NCBI RefSeq assembly: GCF_004339595.1 | Contig: NZ_SMFU01000011.1 | Coordinates: 248,001 to 312,000 of the forward strand | Direction: 5' to 3' | Length of the DNA stretch: 64,000 nt | DNA from: Marinobacterium mangrovicola | Lineage (GTDB): Bacteria; Pseudomonadota; Gammaproteobacteria; Pseudomonadales; Balneatricaceae | Part shown: positions 1-9,129 of the stretch, one piece after another | How the letters are laid out: each line of letters begins with the position of its first letter | Numbering within the stretch: position 1 is the first letter of the stretch | Translations under genes and position numbers: made by a program | Notes under the pieces: model-generated | What the model was told of the DNA's origin: nothing | The model's database searches: none | The model's input: the letters and a program-made list of their open reading frames with translations, nothing else

Positions 1-895
1 GATTGATATGGCCCGCCTTGCGCATGCCGTAACCGAGAATAAAGAGGGAGAAGGTCAGCGCGGCCATCACCATCCAGTCACGGTAGAGGACGCTCGATTC
101 AACCGCCATCGGCTGAATGGCGCCGGCGATACCGACCACAGCCAGGGTGTTGAACATGTTGGAGCCAATTACATTACCCAGTGCCAGATCATGCTCGTTC
201 TTGCGTACCGCGGCGATGGAAGAGGCGAGCTCAGGCAGCGATGTGCCGATGGCTACCACCGTCAAACCGATAATCAGATCGCTAACACCCAGTGCCGAAG
301 CGATATCCACGGCTCCCCATACCAGCAGGCGGGAGCTGGCGACGAGTAGCAGGAGGCCGATAAACAGCCACATGAGTGCCTTTTTCATCGGCATCAACTC
401 TTCCTGCATCTCATGCTCGAAGTCATCGCCCAGAGAATCGCCGCGCTGCTTCATGCCGAGCCAGATCGACCAGCCCATGGCGAGTGCGAATACCAGTAGC
501 AAGACAATGGCATCCATGCGGCTGATCTGGCCGTCGATCAACTGATAACCGGCGAGTAGCGTCACGGCCGCCAGTACCGGCAACTCTTTACGTAGAATCT
601 GGGAGTGAACGGCGATGGGGCAGAGCAGGGCGGTCACACCGAGAATCAGCGCGATATTGGTAATGTTGGAGCCGTAACCGTTACCCAGTGCGAGGCCCGG
701 GTTGCCTTGCAAGGAGGCCAGCGCAGAGACCACCATCTCAGGTGCAGAGGTACCAAAACCGATAATCACCATACCGATCAACAGCGTCGGCATCCCCAGG
801 TGCTTGGCCGTGGCGGCGGCTCCATCCACAAACCTGTCAGCGCTCCAGACAAGCAGCGCCAAACCCACAATCACGGCCAAAATTGCCAGTAACAT
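1..895 (-). CDS. Calcium/sodium antiporter, CaCA family (3' part cut by window edge)
   Basis: Inner-membrane cation antiporter of the YrbG/CaCA type, expected to exchange Ca2+ for Na+ or H+. Reading the minus strand from the ATG at 895 gives MLLAILAVIVGLALLVWSAD followed by two homologous blocks. Each block carries the family's alpha-repeat signature: GFGTSAPEMVVS in the first half and AIGTSLPELASS in the second, each followed by a G-N-x-x-G-S-N motif (LGNGYGSN, LGNVIGSN). Repeated hydrophobic segments fit about ten membrane helices, and an acidic hydrophilic loop (GDDFEHEMQEE) separates the halves. GGGAGTGGATAG upstream supports the start. The frame is open to base 1, so roughly the last few residues are missing. 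The family call is firm; the transported ion is inferred from the family. Confidence 0.9.
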   Translation of the reverse strand, partial: MLLAILAVIVGLALLVWSADRFVDGAAATAKHLGMPTLLIGMVIIGFGTSAPEMVVSALASLQGNPGLALGNGYGSNITNIALILGVTALLCPIAVHSQILRKELPVLAAVTLLAGYQLIDGQISRMDAIVLLLVFALAMGWSIWLGMKQRGDSLGDDFEHEMQEELMPMKKALMWLFIGLLLLVASSRLLVWGAVDIASALGVSDLIIGLTVVAIGTSLPELASSIAAVRKNEHDLALGNVIGSNMFNTLAVVGIAGAIQPMAVESSVLYRDWMVMAALTFSLFILGYGMRKAGHIN

Positions 896-1108
896 CTATC
901 CACTCCCGGAAAAAAATCGTTGGAAACCAAGCGCGCTACTATACCAGCTAAGAGGATCTCCTCTCAGGGGCCGGGCAGCAACCGGGCAGACGAATTTTTC
1001 GACGGGTGTATCAGTATTTTTCGATCATCCTGTACGGCAGATAACCGCTTTTGGAAGTACGGAGTTCGGGCCATTAACCGTGGATTTAAAAAAAGTTTAA
1101 TTCATCGC

Positions 1109-1136
1109 TTGTTCTTTCAAATCAGTCTGATAGAAT
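1109..1136 (+). promoter_or_regulatory. Sigma-70-like promoter of the tRNA-Ser gene
   Basis: TTGTTC at 1109-1114 and TAGAAT at 1131-1136 are separated by 16 bases, with the tRNA 5' end about 50 bases downstream. Good consensus fit and position, but read by eye only. Confidence 0.5.
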
Positions 1137-1185
1137 GCGCAGCCACTTGAGTCGAGGCCCCCAAAGGCGCGATTCAGGGATATGC

Positions 1186-1273
1186 GGTGAGGTGTCCGAG
1201 TGGCCGAAGGAGCACGCCTGGAAAGTGTGTATGTCGAAAGGCATCGAGGGTTCGAATCCCTCCCTCACCGCCA
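1186..1273 (+). tRNA. tRNA-Ser (anticodon GGA)
   Basis: An 88-nt gene with the long variable arm of a class II tRNA. The acceptor arm pairs GGTGAGG (1186-1192) with CCTCACC (1263-1269), then discriminator G and an encoded CCA at 1271-1273. The anticodon loop reads CTGGAAA, giving anticodon GGA for UCC/UCU serine codons, and the T loop GGTTCGAATCC is intact. The sequence is close to the E. coli tRNA-Ser(GGA) as I remember it. No terminator follows directly. Instead two further copies of the gene's 3' end lie downstream, at 1386 and 1581. Confidence 0.97.
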
Positions 1274-1385
1274 TCAAATTTTCGTTTTAAATCAATAAGA
1301 TGCTGACTTAATGGTTGGCTTGTTTTGTTTTGAACGGGTGTTTTGGGAGCAATCTGGGAATAAGTTCTTGATTGTACAGGGTGGT

Positions 1386-1410
1386 TTCGAATCCCTCCCT
1401 CACCGCCATC
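1386..1410 (+). repeat. Second copy of the tRNA-Ser 3' end (att-like direct repeat)
   Basis: These 25 bases are identical to 1251-1275 inside the tRNA gene: T loop, 3' acceptor strand, GCCA and two flanking bases. No tRNA body precedes them. A 3'-end duplication of this kind is what site-specific integration at a tRNA gene leaves behind. Only 110 bp lie between the copies, so any element is long gone. Partial tandem duplication of a tRNA is the alternative. Confidence 0.75.
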
Positions 1411-1419
1411 GAATTTAGA

Positions 1420-1450
1420 AGCCCTGTTCGTAACCCGGACAGGGCTTTTT
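1420..1450 (+). terminator. Rho-independent terminator after the tRNA 3'-end copy
   Basis: AGCCCTGT (1420-1427) pairs with ACAGGGCT (1439-1446) and runs into TTTTT. It probably ends tRNA-Ser transcripts, since no terminator lies nearer to the intact gene. Confidence 0.75.
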
Positions 1451-1580
1451 CGTTTCAGGCGGCAGCGATTCCTGAGAGGGAGGGTGAGAACCCTCGACAG
1501 GGTTCGAGTCGGGCCACGTTGGTAGAGCGGAGCGAAACAACGCCGGAGCCAGCGACGGCGGCCCCGAAGGGGCGCAAGTA

Positions 1581-1596
1581 ATCCCTCACTGCCATC
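1581..1596 (+). repeat. Third, diverged copy of the tRNA-Ser 3' end
   Basis: ATCCCTCACTGCCATC differs from the tRNA's ATCCCTCACCGCCATC at one base. It is again followed by an AGAAGCCCTGT hairpin (about 1605-1631), matching the layout after the 1386 copy. The stretch 1274-1943 holds these repeats and the leader of the next gene; I see no protein gene in it. Confidence 0.6.
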
Positions 1597-1943
1597 TAAT
1601 TCAGAAGCCCTGTCACATTGTGATGGGGCTTCGTCGTTTCTGGGGCAGCGTCCCCTTAGCCGCCTATCTGGCTAGGCTACCGCCGGTTATTTATGAGATA
1701 TGGGCTGTTTCAGTAGAGTCGTTCGGTGCTTTTTTGGCAGTGCAATTGTCTCTCCATCCCTTTGTCCTCTATTAGCACTTGCATTGTTTTTATTTGTTGC
1801 ATATAAGTAACACTTTAGTTGGCCGAAGTGTCAGATTTCACAAGAAAAACATGGCGACTCTAAACCCCCTTGGATAGAGTTAACATGAATGCTGAAGTTA
1901 CCGTCGGCGCGGCAAAGGAGGTGCCGGGGCGGTTTATCCTAAG

Positions 1944-3701
1944 ATGGGGCCTGGCCCCGAAATATCGGGTTTCGTTGTGCTGCTAAGGGTGCTGCTTTTT
2001 CCACTGTTCTTTCTATCTGCCTGGGTTTCAGCAGAGACAGTGAAACTTGATAGTGGGTGGTCCTACCGCTGGGGAGACTCCGCGTTCGATAGCAGTGGGG
2101 TGCCGCTCTGGACGCAGCAATCCGATCCTCAAGCTTGGCATGCGATCGCCTTTCCTGCTGACCCGCCCGATAGAGCCGATAAACAGAACATCTGGTTCCG
2201 CACGCTGTTGCCCGAGGGCGACTGGCGTGATCCGGTGCTATACATCTCCAGTGTCGACCTGATCGTCGAAGCCTATGTTGATGGCCGTAAAATTTACAGT
2301 TACGGACACTTCGATGAGCAGGGTAAAGGCACATTTGAAGGCTGGCCCTGGCACATGATCGAGCTGCCCTCGGGTAGTCAGGGCAAGCCGATCTATCTAC
2401 GTATATTCTCCGATTACAAAAACATCGGCCTCTGGGGCGAGGTGAAGGTTACCGAGCGCAGCGAATTGATCTCGTCGGTGATCAATGAATCGCTGGAGGG
2501 GATCATCGTTGGCGTCTTCAGTCTAGTGATCGCGTTGCTGGCGGTAGTGCTTGCGTGCATGCAGACCGAACGGCGTATGTTTATCGCTGTGGCTCTCTAT
2601 TCGTTGAGTGCGGCTGGCATGGTAATCCCCGGCAGCCCGGTGTCGCAGATGTTGCTGAATGCGCCGCTGGTCTGGGATTACATTGGCGCGCTGGGCTATT
2701 ACCTCATGCCGGTGGCGATGGCGTTGTTGATGGAAACCTGGTTTAAGGATCGCTCGGTTCGCGTGTACCGCATGGTACGTTGGGTATCGATCGCTTATAT
2801 CGGTTTGGCGATCGGTGGCAGCCTGCTTGGGTTGGTAGAGTTGAGCAATACCTATCCCGCCTTTGATTTTTTGTTTGCGATTTCGCTGGTGCTGCTGTTT
2901 TTGCCGGCGCTCAGGGGCTTATCCGGTTTCAGTCGTCAGCAGTGGGCGGTGCTAGGGAGCTATGGTCTGTTCGCGGCATTGCTCCTGGTGGATATGGGCG
3001 TCGCGCATAAGTTTCTGCCCTGGGTTAAGGTGCCTATACCCTGGGGCTCGCTGGCGTTCTCGGTGGTTGTGGTGCTGATTGCGGTGATCCATTTCAATCA
3101 GACTCAGCGCGAGCTCAAGAGCCTGAACGAATCCCTGGACCGGCAGGTCAAGGCGCGCACAGCAGAGCTTGAGCTGCTCTCCTATGAGGACCCTCTGACC
3201 AAGCTGAAAAATCGGCGTTTCTTCGATGAATCGTTCGAGCGTGAAGCTTCCCGTTCGAAGCGGCAGGGTTGTCCGCTATCCTTGCTGATCTGTGATATTG
3301 ACCAGTTCAAACACTTCAATGACACCCAGGGACACGCCGCCGGTGACGAGGCGCTGCGGCAGGTCGGTTTGAAAATGAAGCAGGCATTCCGCCAGAGTGA
3401 TCTGGCCTGTCGTTATGGTGGTGAGGAGTTCGTGGTTCTTATGCCGGGTGCGAGTAGCGCTGATGCGGTGGCGCGTGCCGAAGAGCTGCGCCGGGCCGTT
3501 GCTGCAAACGATATGAGCATGGATGGAAAGACCCTGCCGCGTATTACCCTGTCCGTGGGCGTTGCCAGCTGGCCGGGTAGTGCCTCCAGAATCGATACCC
3601 TTTTTGCCCGCGCGGATCAGGCGCTTTACAAGGCTAAACGGGCAGGGCGCGACCGGGTTATCGACGCCGACTTCGAGACCTACTCACCCGAAGGGAGCTG
3701 A
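1944..3701 (+). CDS. Membrane-bound diguanylate cyclase with 7TM-DISM-like sensor
   Basis: Predicted to make cyclic di-GMP from two GTP in response to a signal at or outside the inner membrane. An N-terminal hydrophobic segment (about 8-30) is followed by a beta-rich periplasmic domain (31-180) like that of 7TM-DISM proteins. About seven membrane helices follow (185-385), then a short coiled coil (390-412) and a GGDEF domain. The active-site motif is GGEEF at 492-496. RQSD at 483-486 lies five residues before it and fits the RxxD inhibitory site, so product inhibition is likely. There is no EAL or HD-GYP domain. AAGGAGG lies about 21 bases before the ATG, which is long, but no nearer in-frame start exists. 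The gene is convergent with the antiporter downstream. Confidence 0.88.
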   Translation: MGPGPEISGFVVLLRVLLFPLFFLSAWVSAETVKLDSGWSYRWGDSAFDSSGVPLWTQQSDPQAWHAIAFPADPPDRADKQNIWFRTLLPEGDWRDPVLYISSVDLIVEAYVDGRKIYSYGHFDEQGKGTFEGWPWHMIELPSGSQGKPIYLRIFSDYKNIGLWGEVKVTERSELISSVINESLEGIIVGVFSLVIALLAVVLACMQTERRMFIAVALYSLSAAGMVIPGSPVSQMLLNAPLVWDYIGALGYYLMPVAMALLMETWFKDRSVRVYRMVRWVSIAYIGLAIGGSLLGLVELSNTYPAFDFLFAISLVLLFLPALRGLSGFSRQQWAVLGSYGLFAALLLVDMGVAHKFLPWVKVPIPWGSLAFSVVVVLIAVIHFNQTQRELKSLNESLDRQVKARTAELELLSYEDPLTKLKNRRFFDESFEREASRSKRQGCPLSLLICDIDQFKHFNDTQGHAAGDEALRQVGLKMKQAFRQSDLACRYGGEEFVVLMPGASSADAVARAEELRRAVAANDMSMDGKTLPRITLSVGVASWPGSASRIDTLFARADQALYKAKRAGRDRVIDADFETYSPEGS

Positions 3702-3702
3702 T

Positions 3703-3732
3703 CTGAAAGTCAGGCTTCGTCTGACCCTTCAG
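3703..3732. terminator. Stem-loop between convergent genes
   Basis: CTGAAAGTCAG (3703-3713) can pair with CTGACCCTTCAG (3721-3732), with one bulge. It lies just past the cyclase stop and overlaps the end of the opposing antiporter gene. The T-run is weak, so terminator function is only suggested. Confidence 0.35.
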
Positions 3733-6244
3733 GTCGCTCAGTTCCTTTTCTGTTTTCTTCTGTAATCCCATGTATCTGACGCTGGCGCGCATCGCTGCGC
3801 TTCAGTCTGCTGGCCATTGCAGGGTTTTGTGCCATCAACTGATTGAGGTTATTGCGACTGAGCGTATAAAGCCTGGTTGGGGTCTGCGCCACCATCGAGG
3901 TGTCAGGCGTGCGTAGTTCACCCATCAGCGCGGATTCGCCAAATGAGTCGCCGGCAATCAGGGTACTCAAATGCTGCTCACCGGATTCTGTCTTGCTCTG
4001 CAGTTTGATAATTCCCCGGCTGACGATATAGAGCCTGTCGCTACGATTGCCCTGTTGCACCAGCTGATCGTGTTTTTCCAGCGTCATCGCCTCACATTGA
4101 GCGGCGATCTGGTTCAGCTCGGTTTCGGTAAGGTGGCCAAACAGAGGCACCCGGCGCAGCAGCTTGGCCGGGTCATCATCAAGATCAGGGATCGGCAGTC
4201 CGCGTAAGGCCTTCAACTCACGCTGAAGCGATACCTCGATCTGCTCGGCGGCGCCCTTGGCCAGGGTGCCAAGCTGAGCCTGTTCCCGGGTGGTGTCGAT
4301 CTCTGCCAGCAGCACTATCCGCTTACCCAGGCGCACCTGCATCAGCCGCGCAAGTTCCGGAAAATCATGGTTCAGGCGGTGCAGCTTGTCCGATGCCAGG
4401 TTGTTCCAGTGGCGGAAGCGTTCAAGCACCTGATCAACGATATCTCTGGGCGTGGATTCCAGCTGAGCCAGTTGTTCCAGGGAATTGAGCACATGACGGC
4501 TACCTTGAAAGTGACCCCAGACCACCTCGTAATAGCGATTGATGTGGCTGATACGCAGGCGCTCAACCAGCGGCTGTAATGGCGTATGGTCGCCAAGCAG
4601 CCTGAACAGCCAGTGTTCGATGAATTCATAGTGGCTATGGCCGTTAATATCCTCGATGCCGTTGCCATATTTCAGGGTATCTATCTGGTGATCCAGCACC
4701 AGCAGCAGCCGCCGCATGCTGGTCTCGCTGATGTGCCCGGCATTGAACATCTCCTGGTAGTGGCTCTTCTCCTCAGACAGCGCACGCAGGAAAAACAGGT
4801 TCAGTTCTTCGTCATGACCAAGCTCGCGTTGCCTGAAGCGTTTGATTTTGCGCTTGGCCTTGCTGATCGCCTGTCGACTTTTAAGGTTGAAACGGTGGGC
4901 GATGCGGCTGGAGAACATGCCGCCTTTCTGCAGTGCAGGCAGGCGTTCAATGGCCAGTTGGTGCGCTTCCAGATCACGTTCAAACAGGGCCAGGCGATCT
5001 GCAAGCGAGGCCTTGTCGAGGCCCAGTAGCGACAGCACCGGTTTGATTGTCAGGCCCTGAACCAACAGGGTAAACAGCACCGCGCCGGTGACCAGGGCAA
5101 CGAACAGATCCTTGAACGGGTAGTCGGTGAGGCTGAGCACGATGGCCAGTGCGATGGCACCGCGCAGGCCGCCCCAGAACATGATAAAGCGGTAGCCAAA
5201 CCCCACGGGTTTGACGCCGGGCAGGCGGTCAAACAGTGGCAACAGCACAAAGATAACGATCGCCCGCGATACCAGCATCGCCAGTACCACCCAGAGAATC
5301 AGGTCCCAGGAGCGGGCCAGCTCCAGTAGGTCAACCTGCATACCCAGTAGCAGGAACAGCAGAGCATTGGAGACAAAAGAGAGCACGTCCCAGAAGTGCT
5401 CGAGAGAGATCTGCACAGAGGAACTGATACGCAGCCTTCCCCAGGAGCCTAGCAGCAGGCCTGCCCCCAGCGTGGCCATAACGCCACTGATGTGCAGCAC
5501 CTCTTCGGCGATCAGAAAGGCCAGGTAGGCGGCGGCGATGGTCAGGCTGATCTCGAACACCGGGTTAGAATCCAGCCAGCCGATGAACAAGCCGCAGACA
5601 TAGCCCAGCGCGACCCCGAAGGCCAGGCCGCCGGCAAAGAGGATAAAGAAATCGACCACGCCCCCGGCCAGCTGAGAGCCGGAGATGGTGCCGACGGCGA
5701 GAATACCGAGCAGGATTTTTGAAACCACCAGGGCGGTGGCGTCGTTGAAAAGGCTCTCGCCCTCGATCAGCGTCGAAAGCCTGCCCGGAGCACCCACCTG
5801 GCGGAACAGGGCAATAACGGCGACTGGATCGGTGGCGCTGAGAATGGCGCCCAGCAGCAGCGAGGCGACCAGACCTATATCCAGGGCTTGCCAGATAATA
5901 ACGCCGATAAGCCCGGTAGATAGCAACAGTCCGGGTATCGCCAGCGCCAATATCTGTAAGCTGTTGCGCCGCAATAGTGCGGTATCCAGGTTATAGCTCG
6001 ATTCGAAAATCAGAGTGGGCAGGAACACAAACAGAATAAGGTCCGGCGAAATACTCAGCGCCGACTCCATATTCGCCAGCGCGGGAACAGTGTCGCTGAC
6101 AAAGCTGATGCCGATACCCACCAGCACCAGCAGCACCGTGTAGGGCAGCCCGCTGCGCCGTGCCAGCAGGTTCACACTGAGCGCGACCAGCAGCAAAACG
6201 AAAATAACAGCCACCAGCTGCGGAACAGGGTGCATAGCTTCCAA
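3710..6244 (-). CDS. NhaP/SOS1-like Na+/H+ antiporter with C-terminal cyclic-nucleotide-binding domain
   Basis: An 844-residue CPA1-family antiporter that should extrude Na+ (or K+) in exchange for H+ across the inner membrane. Residues about 1-410 form the 12-13 helix exchanger domain, with the family's LSATDPVAV and SLFNDATALV motifs. A long charged cytoplasmic region follows (about 415-690). Residues about 700-820 form a cNMP-binding fold: RRVPLFGHLTETELNQIA at its start, then the phosphate-binding-cassette region GDSFGESALMGELRTPDTS. Plain NhaP proteins are about 400-600 residues; this long form with a cNMP tail resembles plant SOS1 and some marine bacterial NhaP proteins. GGAATCC-type spacing upstream gives little start evidence, but the N-terminus fits the family. 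Whether it binds cAMP, another nucleotide or none is unknown. Confidence 0.88.
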   Translation of the reverse strand: MEAMHPVPQLVAVIFVLLLVALSVNLLARRSGLPYTVLLVLVGIGISFVSDTVPALANMESALSISPDLILFVFLPTLIFESSYNLDTALLRRNSLQILALAIPGLLLSTGLIGVIIWQALDIGLVASLLLGAILSATDPVAVIALFRQVGAPGRLSTLIEGESLFNDATALVVSKILLGILAVGTISGSQLAGGVVDFFILFAGGLAFGVALGYVCGLFIGWLDSNPVFEISLTIAAAYLAFLIAEEVLHISGVMATLGAGLLLGSWGRLRISSSVQISLEHFWDVLSFVSNALLFLLLGMQVDLLELARSWDLILWVVLAMLVSRAIVIFVLLPLFDRLPGVKPVGFGYRFIMFWGGLRGAIALAIVLSLTDYPFKDLFVALVTGAVLFTLLVQGLTIKPVLSLLGLDKASLADRLALFERDLEAHQLAIERLPALQKGGMFSSRIAHRFNLKSRQAISKAKRKIKRFRQRELGHDEELNLFFLRALSEEKSHYQEMFNAGHISETSMRRLLLVLDHQIDTLKYGNGIEDINGHSHYEFIEHWLFRLLGDHTPLQPLVERLRISHINRYYEVVWGHFQGSRHVLNSLEQLAQLESTPRDIVDQVLERFRHWNNLASDKLHRLNHDFPELARLMQVRLGKRIVLLAEIDTTREQAQLGTLAKGAAEQIEVSLQRELKALRGLPIPDLDDDPAKLLRRVPLFGHLTETELNQIAAQCEAMTLEKHDQLVQQGNRSDRLYIVSRGIIKLQSKTESGEQHLSTLIAGDSFGESALMGELRTPDTSMVAQTPTRLYTLSRNNLNQLMAQNPAMASRLKRSDARQRQIHGITEENRKGTERPEGSDEA

Positions 6245-6333
6245 TGCCGGGATTCCTCACAGCATGTCGCCACCCAGGGAGGGTGGCGGATCGTCAGTCA
6301 CGGCGCGGCGATGGCCGTGCCGCAAGCCGTTAC

Positions 6334-6960
6334 TCAGGCAACGGACGGGTTTAGTGTATAGGTGCCGGTAATCGCGGCGCCATCAAGAATGTGGATCTCA
6401 AGCTCTTCGTAGAGGGTTTCGCCATCGACACCCGGTTCCGCTTCGATGCTCTCCACATCCAGCGCGTAAATGCTGAACACGTAATGATGTGGAATTTCAT
6501 CGTTCCAGGGCGGGCAGGGACCGTCGTAGCCGAAGTAGTTGCCTTCCATATCCGCATCGCCGGCGAACCACTGGGTGTAGGAGTTGATGCCGTGACTCAT
6601 GCCGCCAGGAGCATCCGGGCCGCTTTTACCCTTGGGGGTGACGCCGCTGCAGTGGCTGCCTTCGGCGATCTCCGTAACCGAAGCGGGAATGTTGAACAGC
6701 ACCCAATGAAAGAAATCAGCGCGGGGCAGGGAAGCAGGAATAGTGCGTCCTTCCTGGTTGGCATCGTCGGCAACGCTGGGGGCATCGGGATCATGGCAGA
6801 TCAGTGCGAAGGATTTGGTGCCAGCCGGAAACTCGCTCCAGATAAGGTGGGGATTGATATTTTCCGCCAGGGCTACGTGAGTGTCCGGATCAATACTGGC
6901 AAAACAGTAACGGCTTGGAATCGCATCGCCGTTGTTGAAGCTATTGCTGAAGATCTTCAT
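6334..6960 (-). CDS. YbhB/YbcL family Raf-kinase-inhibitor-like protein
   Basis: A 208-residue member of the PEBP fold. The family core is visible: ICHDPDAPS (about 52-60), FFHWVLFNIP and GINSYTQWFAGDADMEGNYFG, then GPCPPWNDEIPHHYVFSIYALD near the C-terminus. The start was set at the ATG at 6960 because AGGTGG precedes it at good spacing; a longer reading would add 26 residues without a ribosome site. It is larger than E. coli YbhB (about 160) because of an insert before the HWVLFNIP strand. Ligand and role are unknown. Confidence 0.88.
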   Translation of the reverse strand: MKIFSNSFNNGDAIPSRYCFASIDPDTHVALAENINPHLIWSEFPAGTKSFALICHDPDAPSVADDANQEGRTIPASLPRADFFHWVLFNIPASVTEIAEGSHCSGVTPKGKSGPDAPGGMSHGINSYTQWFAGDADMEGNYFGYDGPCPPWNDEIPHHYVFSIYALDVESIEAEPGVDGETLYEELEIHILDGAAITGTYTLNPSVA

Positions 6961-7216
6961 TAATAATCCACCTAAAGTTCTCGGGTCCTTGAAGCGTTTG
7001 GGTAGAGATCCTGCGCGCAAGGGCGGCAGGCTGCACAATTAATGTAGCATCTGGGCCGTTTCGTCGTAACCCGGATAAGTGTTTGTAATATAGGCGAGAT
7101 GCTGATCTGGATCGATCTTTTGTGCCGAATTGAACCTGCGGGTCAGCGTGTTAGTCTAAAAGCCGGTAACACAGGAATACAAAGTCAAAGTCAGAAACTA
7201 CATAAGAGGGATCAAC

Positions 7217-7396
7217 ATGGGTGTAGAAGTTTCCGGACTATTTGGTTTGATTCTGCTGGTACTGGATGTGCTGGCTATTGTGAAAACGGTACAGAGTAAC
7301 GCCAGCACGGGCGCCAAGGTCTTATGGATCGTCGTGATTCTGATGTTGCCGTTGCTGGGTCTGCTGCTTTGGTTCCTGTTCGGGCCCAAGGGCTAG
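7217..7396 (+). CDS. Small membrane protein, PLDc_N (phospholipase D N-terminal-like) family
   Basis: A 59-residue protein, MGVEVSGLFGLILLVLDVLA..., with two hydrophobic helices (about 7-22 and 35-54) joined by a short polar turn. It ends in WFLFGPKG. The pattern of P-x-x-G-xx-L-W near the end matches PLDc_N proteins, where this region forms the membrane anchor of cardiolipin synthases or stands alone. AGAGGG lies eight bases before the ATG. No function is known for the stand-alone form. Confidence 0.78.
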   Translation: MGVEVSGLFGLILLVLDVLAIVKTVQSNASTGAKVLWIVVILMLPLLGLLLWFLFGPKG

Positions 7397-7457
7397 TACC
7401 ACAAAACCAGTACACAGAAGCGAGTACCCAGTTACGAGGTGCTACTGCGTATTTTTA

Positions 7458-7856
7458 TCATTTAACCGGCTCCGCCCCGATTTCTGCGAGCAGTTGGTCG
7501 AAGACTTCGGGGTTGTTCTGCTTCAGAGCGTTGAGCGCGGTTTTCAGATCGCCGAGTGACTTGAGCAGCAGATGCTGCTTCTCTTCCTCGATTTTCGCTG
7601 CCAGCTCCCTGAGCTTTTGTGCTGGCTCTGAATCCTTGCCCTCCACCAACTCAAGCACCGCATCGGTGAGTGTGCCCAGCTGGCTGCCATAGCTGGCGAC
7701 TCTGCGAGTAATGAGTGACTCAAGCTTTGGATTACCTGCCAGGGTGACATCAACCTGCGGGGAAAACCATTGCGTCACCGGCGCTATGGACTGATCGACA
7801 TCGCCGCTCAGCGGGGAGTTAAACATCCACCACCAGGGATTCATCCACTCATTCAT
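7458..7856 (-). CDS. Conserved hypothetical protein, polyhydroxyalkanoate-granule-like layout
   Basis: A 132-residue protein, not recognised with certainty. It begins MNEWMNPWWWMFNSPLSGDV, a tryptophan-rich amphipathic stretch, and continues with a heptad-rich helical region (about 60-125: KLRELAAKIEEEKQHLLLK). Aromatic heads with long helices occur in surface-active or granule-associated proteins, but that is only a resemblance. The start at 7856 was chosen because GGAGGT lies six bases before it. It stands alone, divergent from the monooxygenase gene. Confidence 0.6.
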   Translation of the reverse strand: MNEWMNPWWWMFNSPLSGDVDQSIAPVTQWFSPQVDVTLAGNPKLESLITRRVASYGSQLGTLTDAVLELVEGKDSEPAQKLRELAAKIEEEKQHLLLKSLGDLKTALNALKQNNPEVFDQLLAEIGAEPVK

Positions 7857-7997
7857 GCTGACCTCCGTTTCAGGGCTTAGAAGAGCTGCTCTCTGGAAAG
7901 TCTGGTCCATAAAGCCAATAACGGCCAGCGTTGGTGATTAGGTTTATCGTTTTTTTTCGATATGGCATCATGGCAGCCTAAGATAAGGATACGAGCC

Positions 7998-8993
7998 ATG
8001 AATTTACTGCAAGAAACGCCTTTCTCCCTGCTTGAGCTGGCGCCCATGCGGCTCGGCGATACGGCCGGGGATACGCTGAAAGGCACTCTCGAGTTCGCAC
8101 GCCACGCAGACCAGAGCGGCGTGCATCGATTCTGGCTGGCAGAACACCATAACATGCGCGGTATCGCCAGCTCCGCCACCTCAGTGCTGATTGGCGCGGT
8201 GGCAGGCTACACCGAGCGTATGCGGGTCGGCTCTGGCGGCATCATGCTGCCAAACCATCCGCCCTTAGTGGTCGCCGAGCAGTTCGGTACCCTGGATGCG
8301 CTCTACCCGGGCCGGATCGACCTGGGTCTTGGGCGCGCACCGGGTACCGATCCTCTGACCTCAAGGGCACTGCGCCGTGACGATATGCGCGCCGAGCAGT
8401 TCCCACAGGAAGTGGAGCAGCTGCAGAAGCTTCTGGGTCCTGTTGATCCCGATGCCCGTGTGCACGCAGTGCCGGGCGAGGGGAGTCAGGTTGATATCTG
8501 GATTCTCGGTTCCAGCATGTTCAGCGCCCATCTGGCGGCGGCGAAAAGCCTGCCCTACGCCTTTGCCGGTCACTTCTCGCCTAGGTACGCCCGCGATGCG
8601 CTGGAGCTGTATCACGCCAATTTCACGCCCTCCGAGACGATGCCAGAGCCCTATGCGATTCTCTGTTTGCCGTTAATTGCAGCGAACAGCGACGAAGAGG
8701 CGCGCTTTATCGGCACCAGTTCGCAGCAGCGTATTCTGGCGCTGTTGCGCGGTGATCCGCTCTGGCTGCGGCCGCCCGTCGAGTCGATGGACGATCTCTG
8801 GAATCCGCGCGAGCGCGCTGGCGTGGAGGATTTCCTTGGGTTGCAGGTGAGCGGTGGCCCTGAGACTCTCCGGTCGAAGCTGTCGAAAATTATCGAGACC
8901 TACCCGGTGAACGAGCTGATGTTTACCAACGATATCTACGATCAGCAGCAGCGCCAGGAAGCGGTTTCTATTTTGATGTCGTTGAAGGGCTGA
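7998..8993 (+). CDS. Luciferase-like (LLM class) flavin-dependent monooxygenase
   Basis: A 331-residue flavoprotein of the bacterial luciferase superfamily. It is expected to use reduced FMN and O2 on an unidentified substrate. The N-terminus [12 protein letters not shown], the FWLAEHHNM motif (about 44-52), the [13 protein letters not shown] loop (about 79-91) and the [12 protein letters not shown] motif (about 110-121) are typical of the YhbW/Mer-like subgroup. The start at 7998 follows AAGGAT; a reading from 7962 would add 12 residues without support. It stands alone, with a REP-like repeat after it. Confidence 0.88.
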   Translation: MNLLQETPFSLLELAPMRLGDTAGDTLKGTLEFARHADQSGVHRFWLAEHHNMRGIASSATSVLIGAVAGYTERMRVGSGGIMLPNHPPLVVAEQFGTLDALYPGRIDLGLGRAPGTDPLTSRALRRDDMRAEQFPQEVEQLQKLLGPVDPDARVHAVPGEGSQVDIWILGSSMFSAHLAAAKSLPYAFAGHFSPRYARDALELYHANFTPSETMPEPYAILCLPLIAANSDEEARFIGTSSQQRILALLRGDPLWLRPPVESMDDLWNPRERAGVEDFLGLQVSGGPETLRSKLSKIIETYPVNELMFTNDIYDQQQRQEAVSILMSLKG

Positions 8994-9019
8994 TGTCGTT
9001 GAAAGATTAAAGCTGATTC

Positions 9020-9108
9020 GTAGGAGCGACGTCCCCGTCGCGATTAACCACCGGCGTTTTAAATAACTGCTATGCCGGGTTCCATCGGCGTGAGGGCGCG
9101 CCTCCTAC
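9020..9108. repeat. REP-like palindromic element
   Basis: Starts GTAGGAGCGACGTCCCCGTC (9020-9039) and ends GGCGCGCCTCCTAC (9095-9108), so GTAGGAG and CTCCTAC face each other. The left half holds a six-base-pair hairpin (GCGACG 9026-9031 with CGTCGC 9036-9041). The GTAGGAGCG...CGCGAT head is like Pseudomonas-type REP sequences. It lies between two genes, as such repeats do. Confidence 0.65.
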
Positions 9109-9129
9109 CTTTTGTGTTCAAGACAGAGC

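Noticed and set aside
1251-1596. The tRNA-end repeats as a CRISPR-like array or tandem tRNA genes
   Set aside because: Only three copies with unequal spacers, and no tRNA body before the second and third copy.
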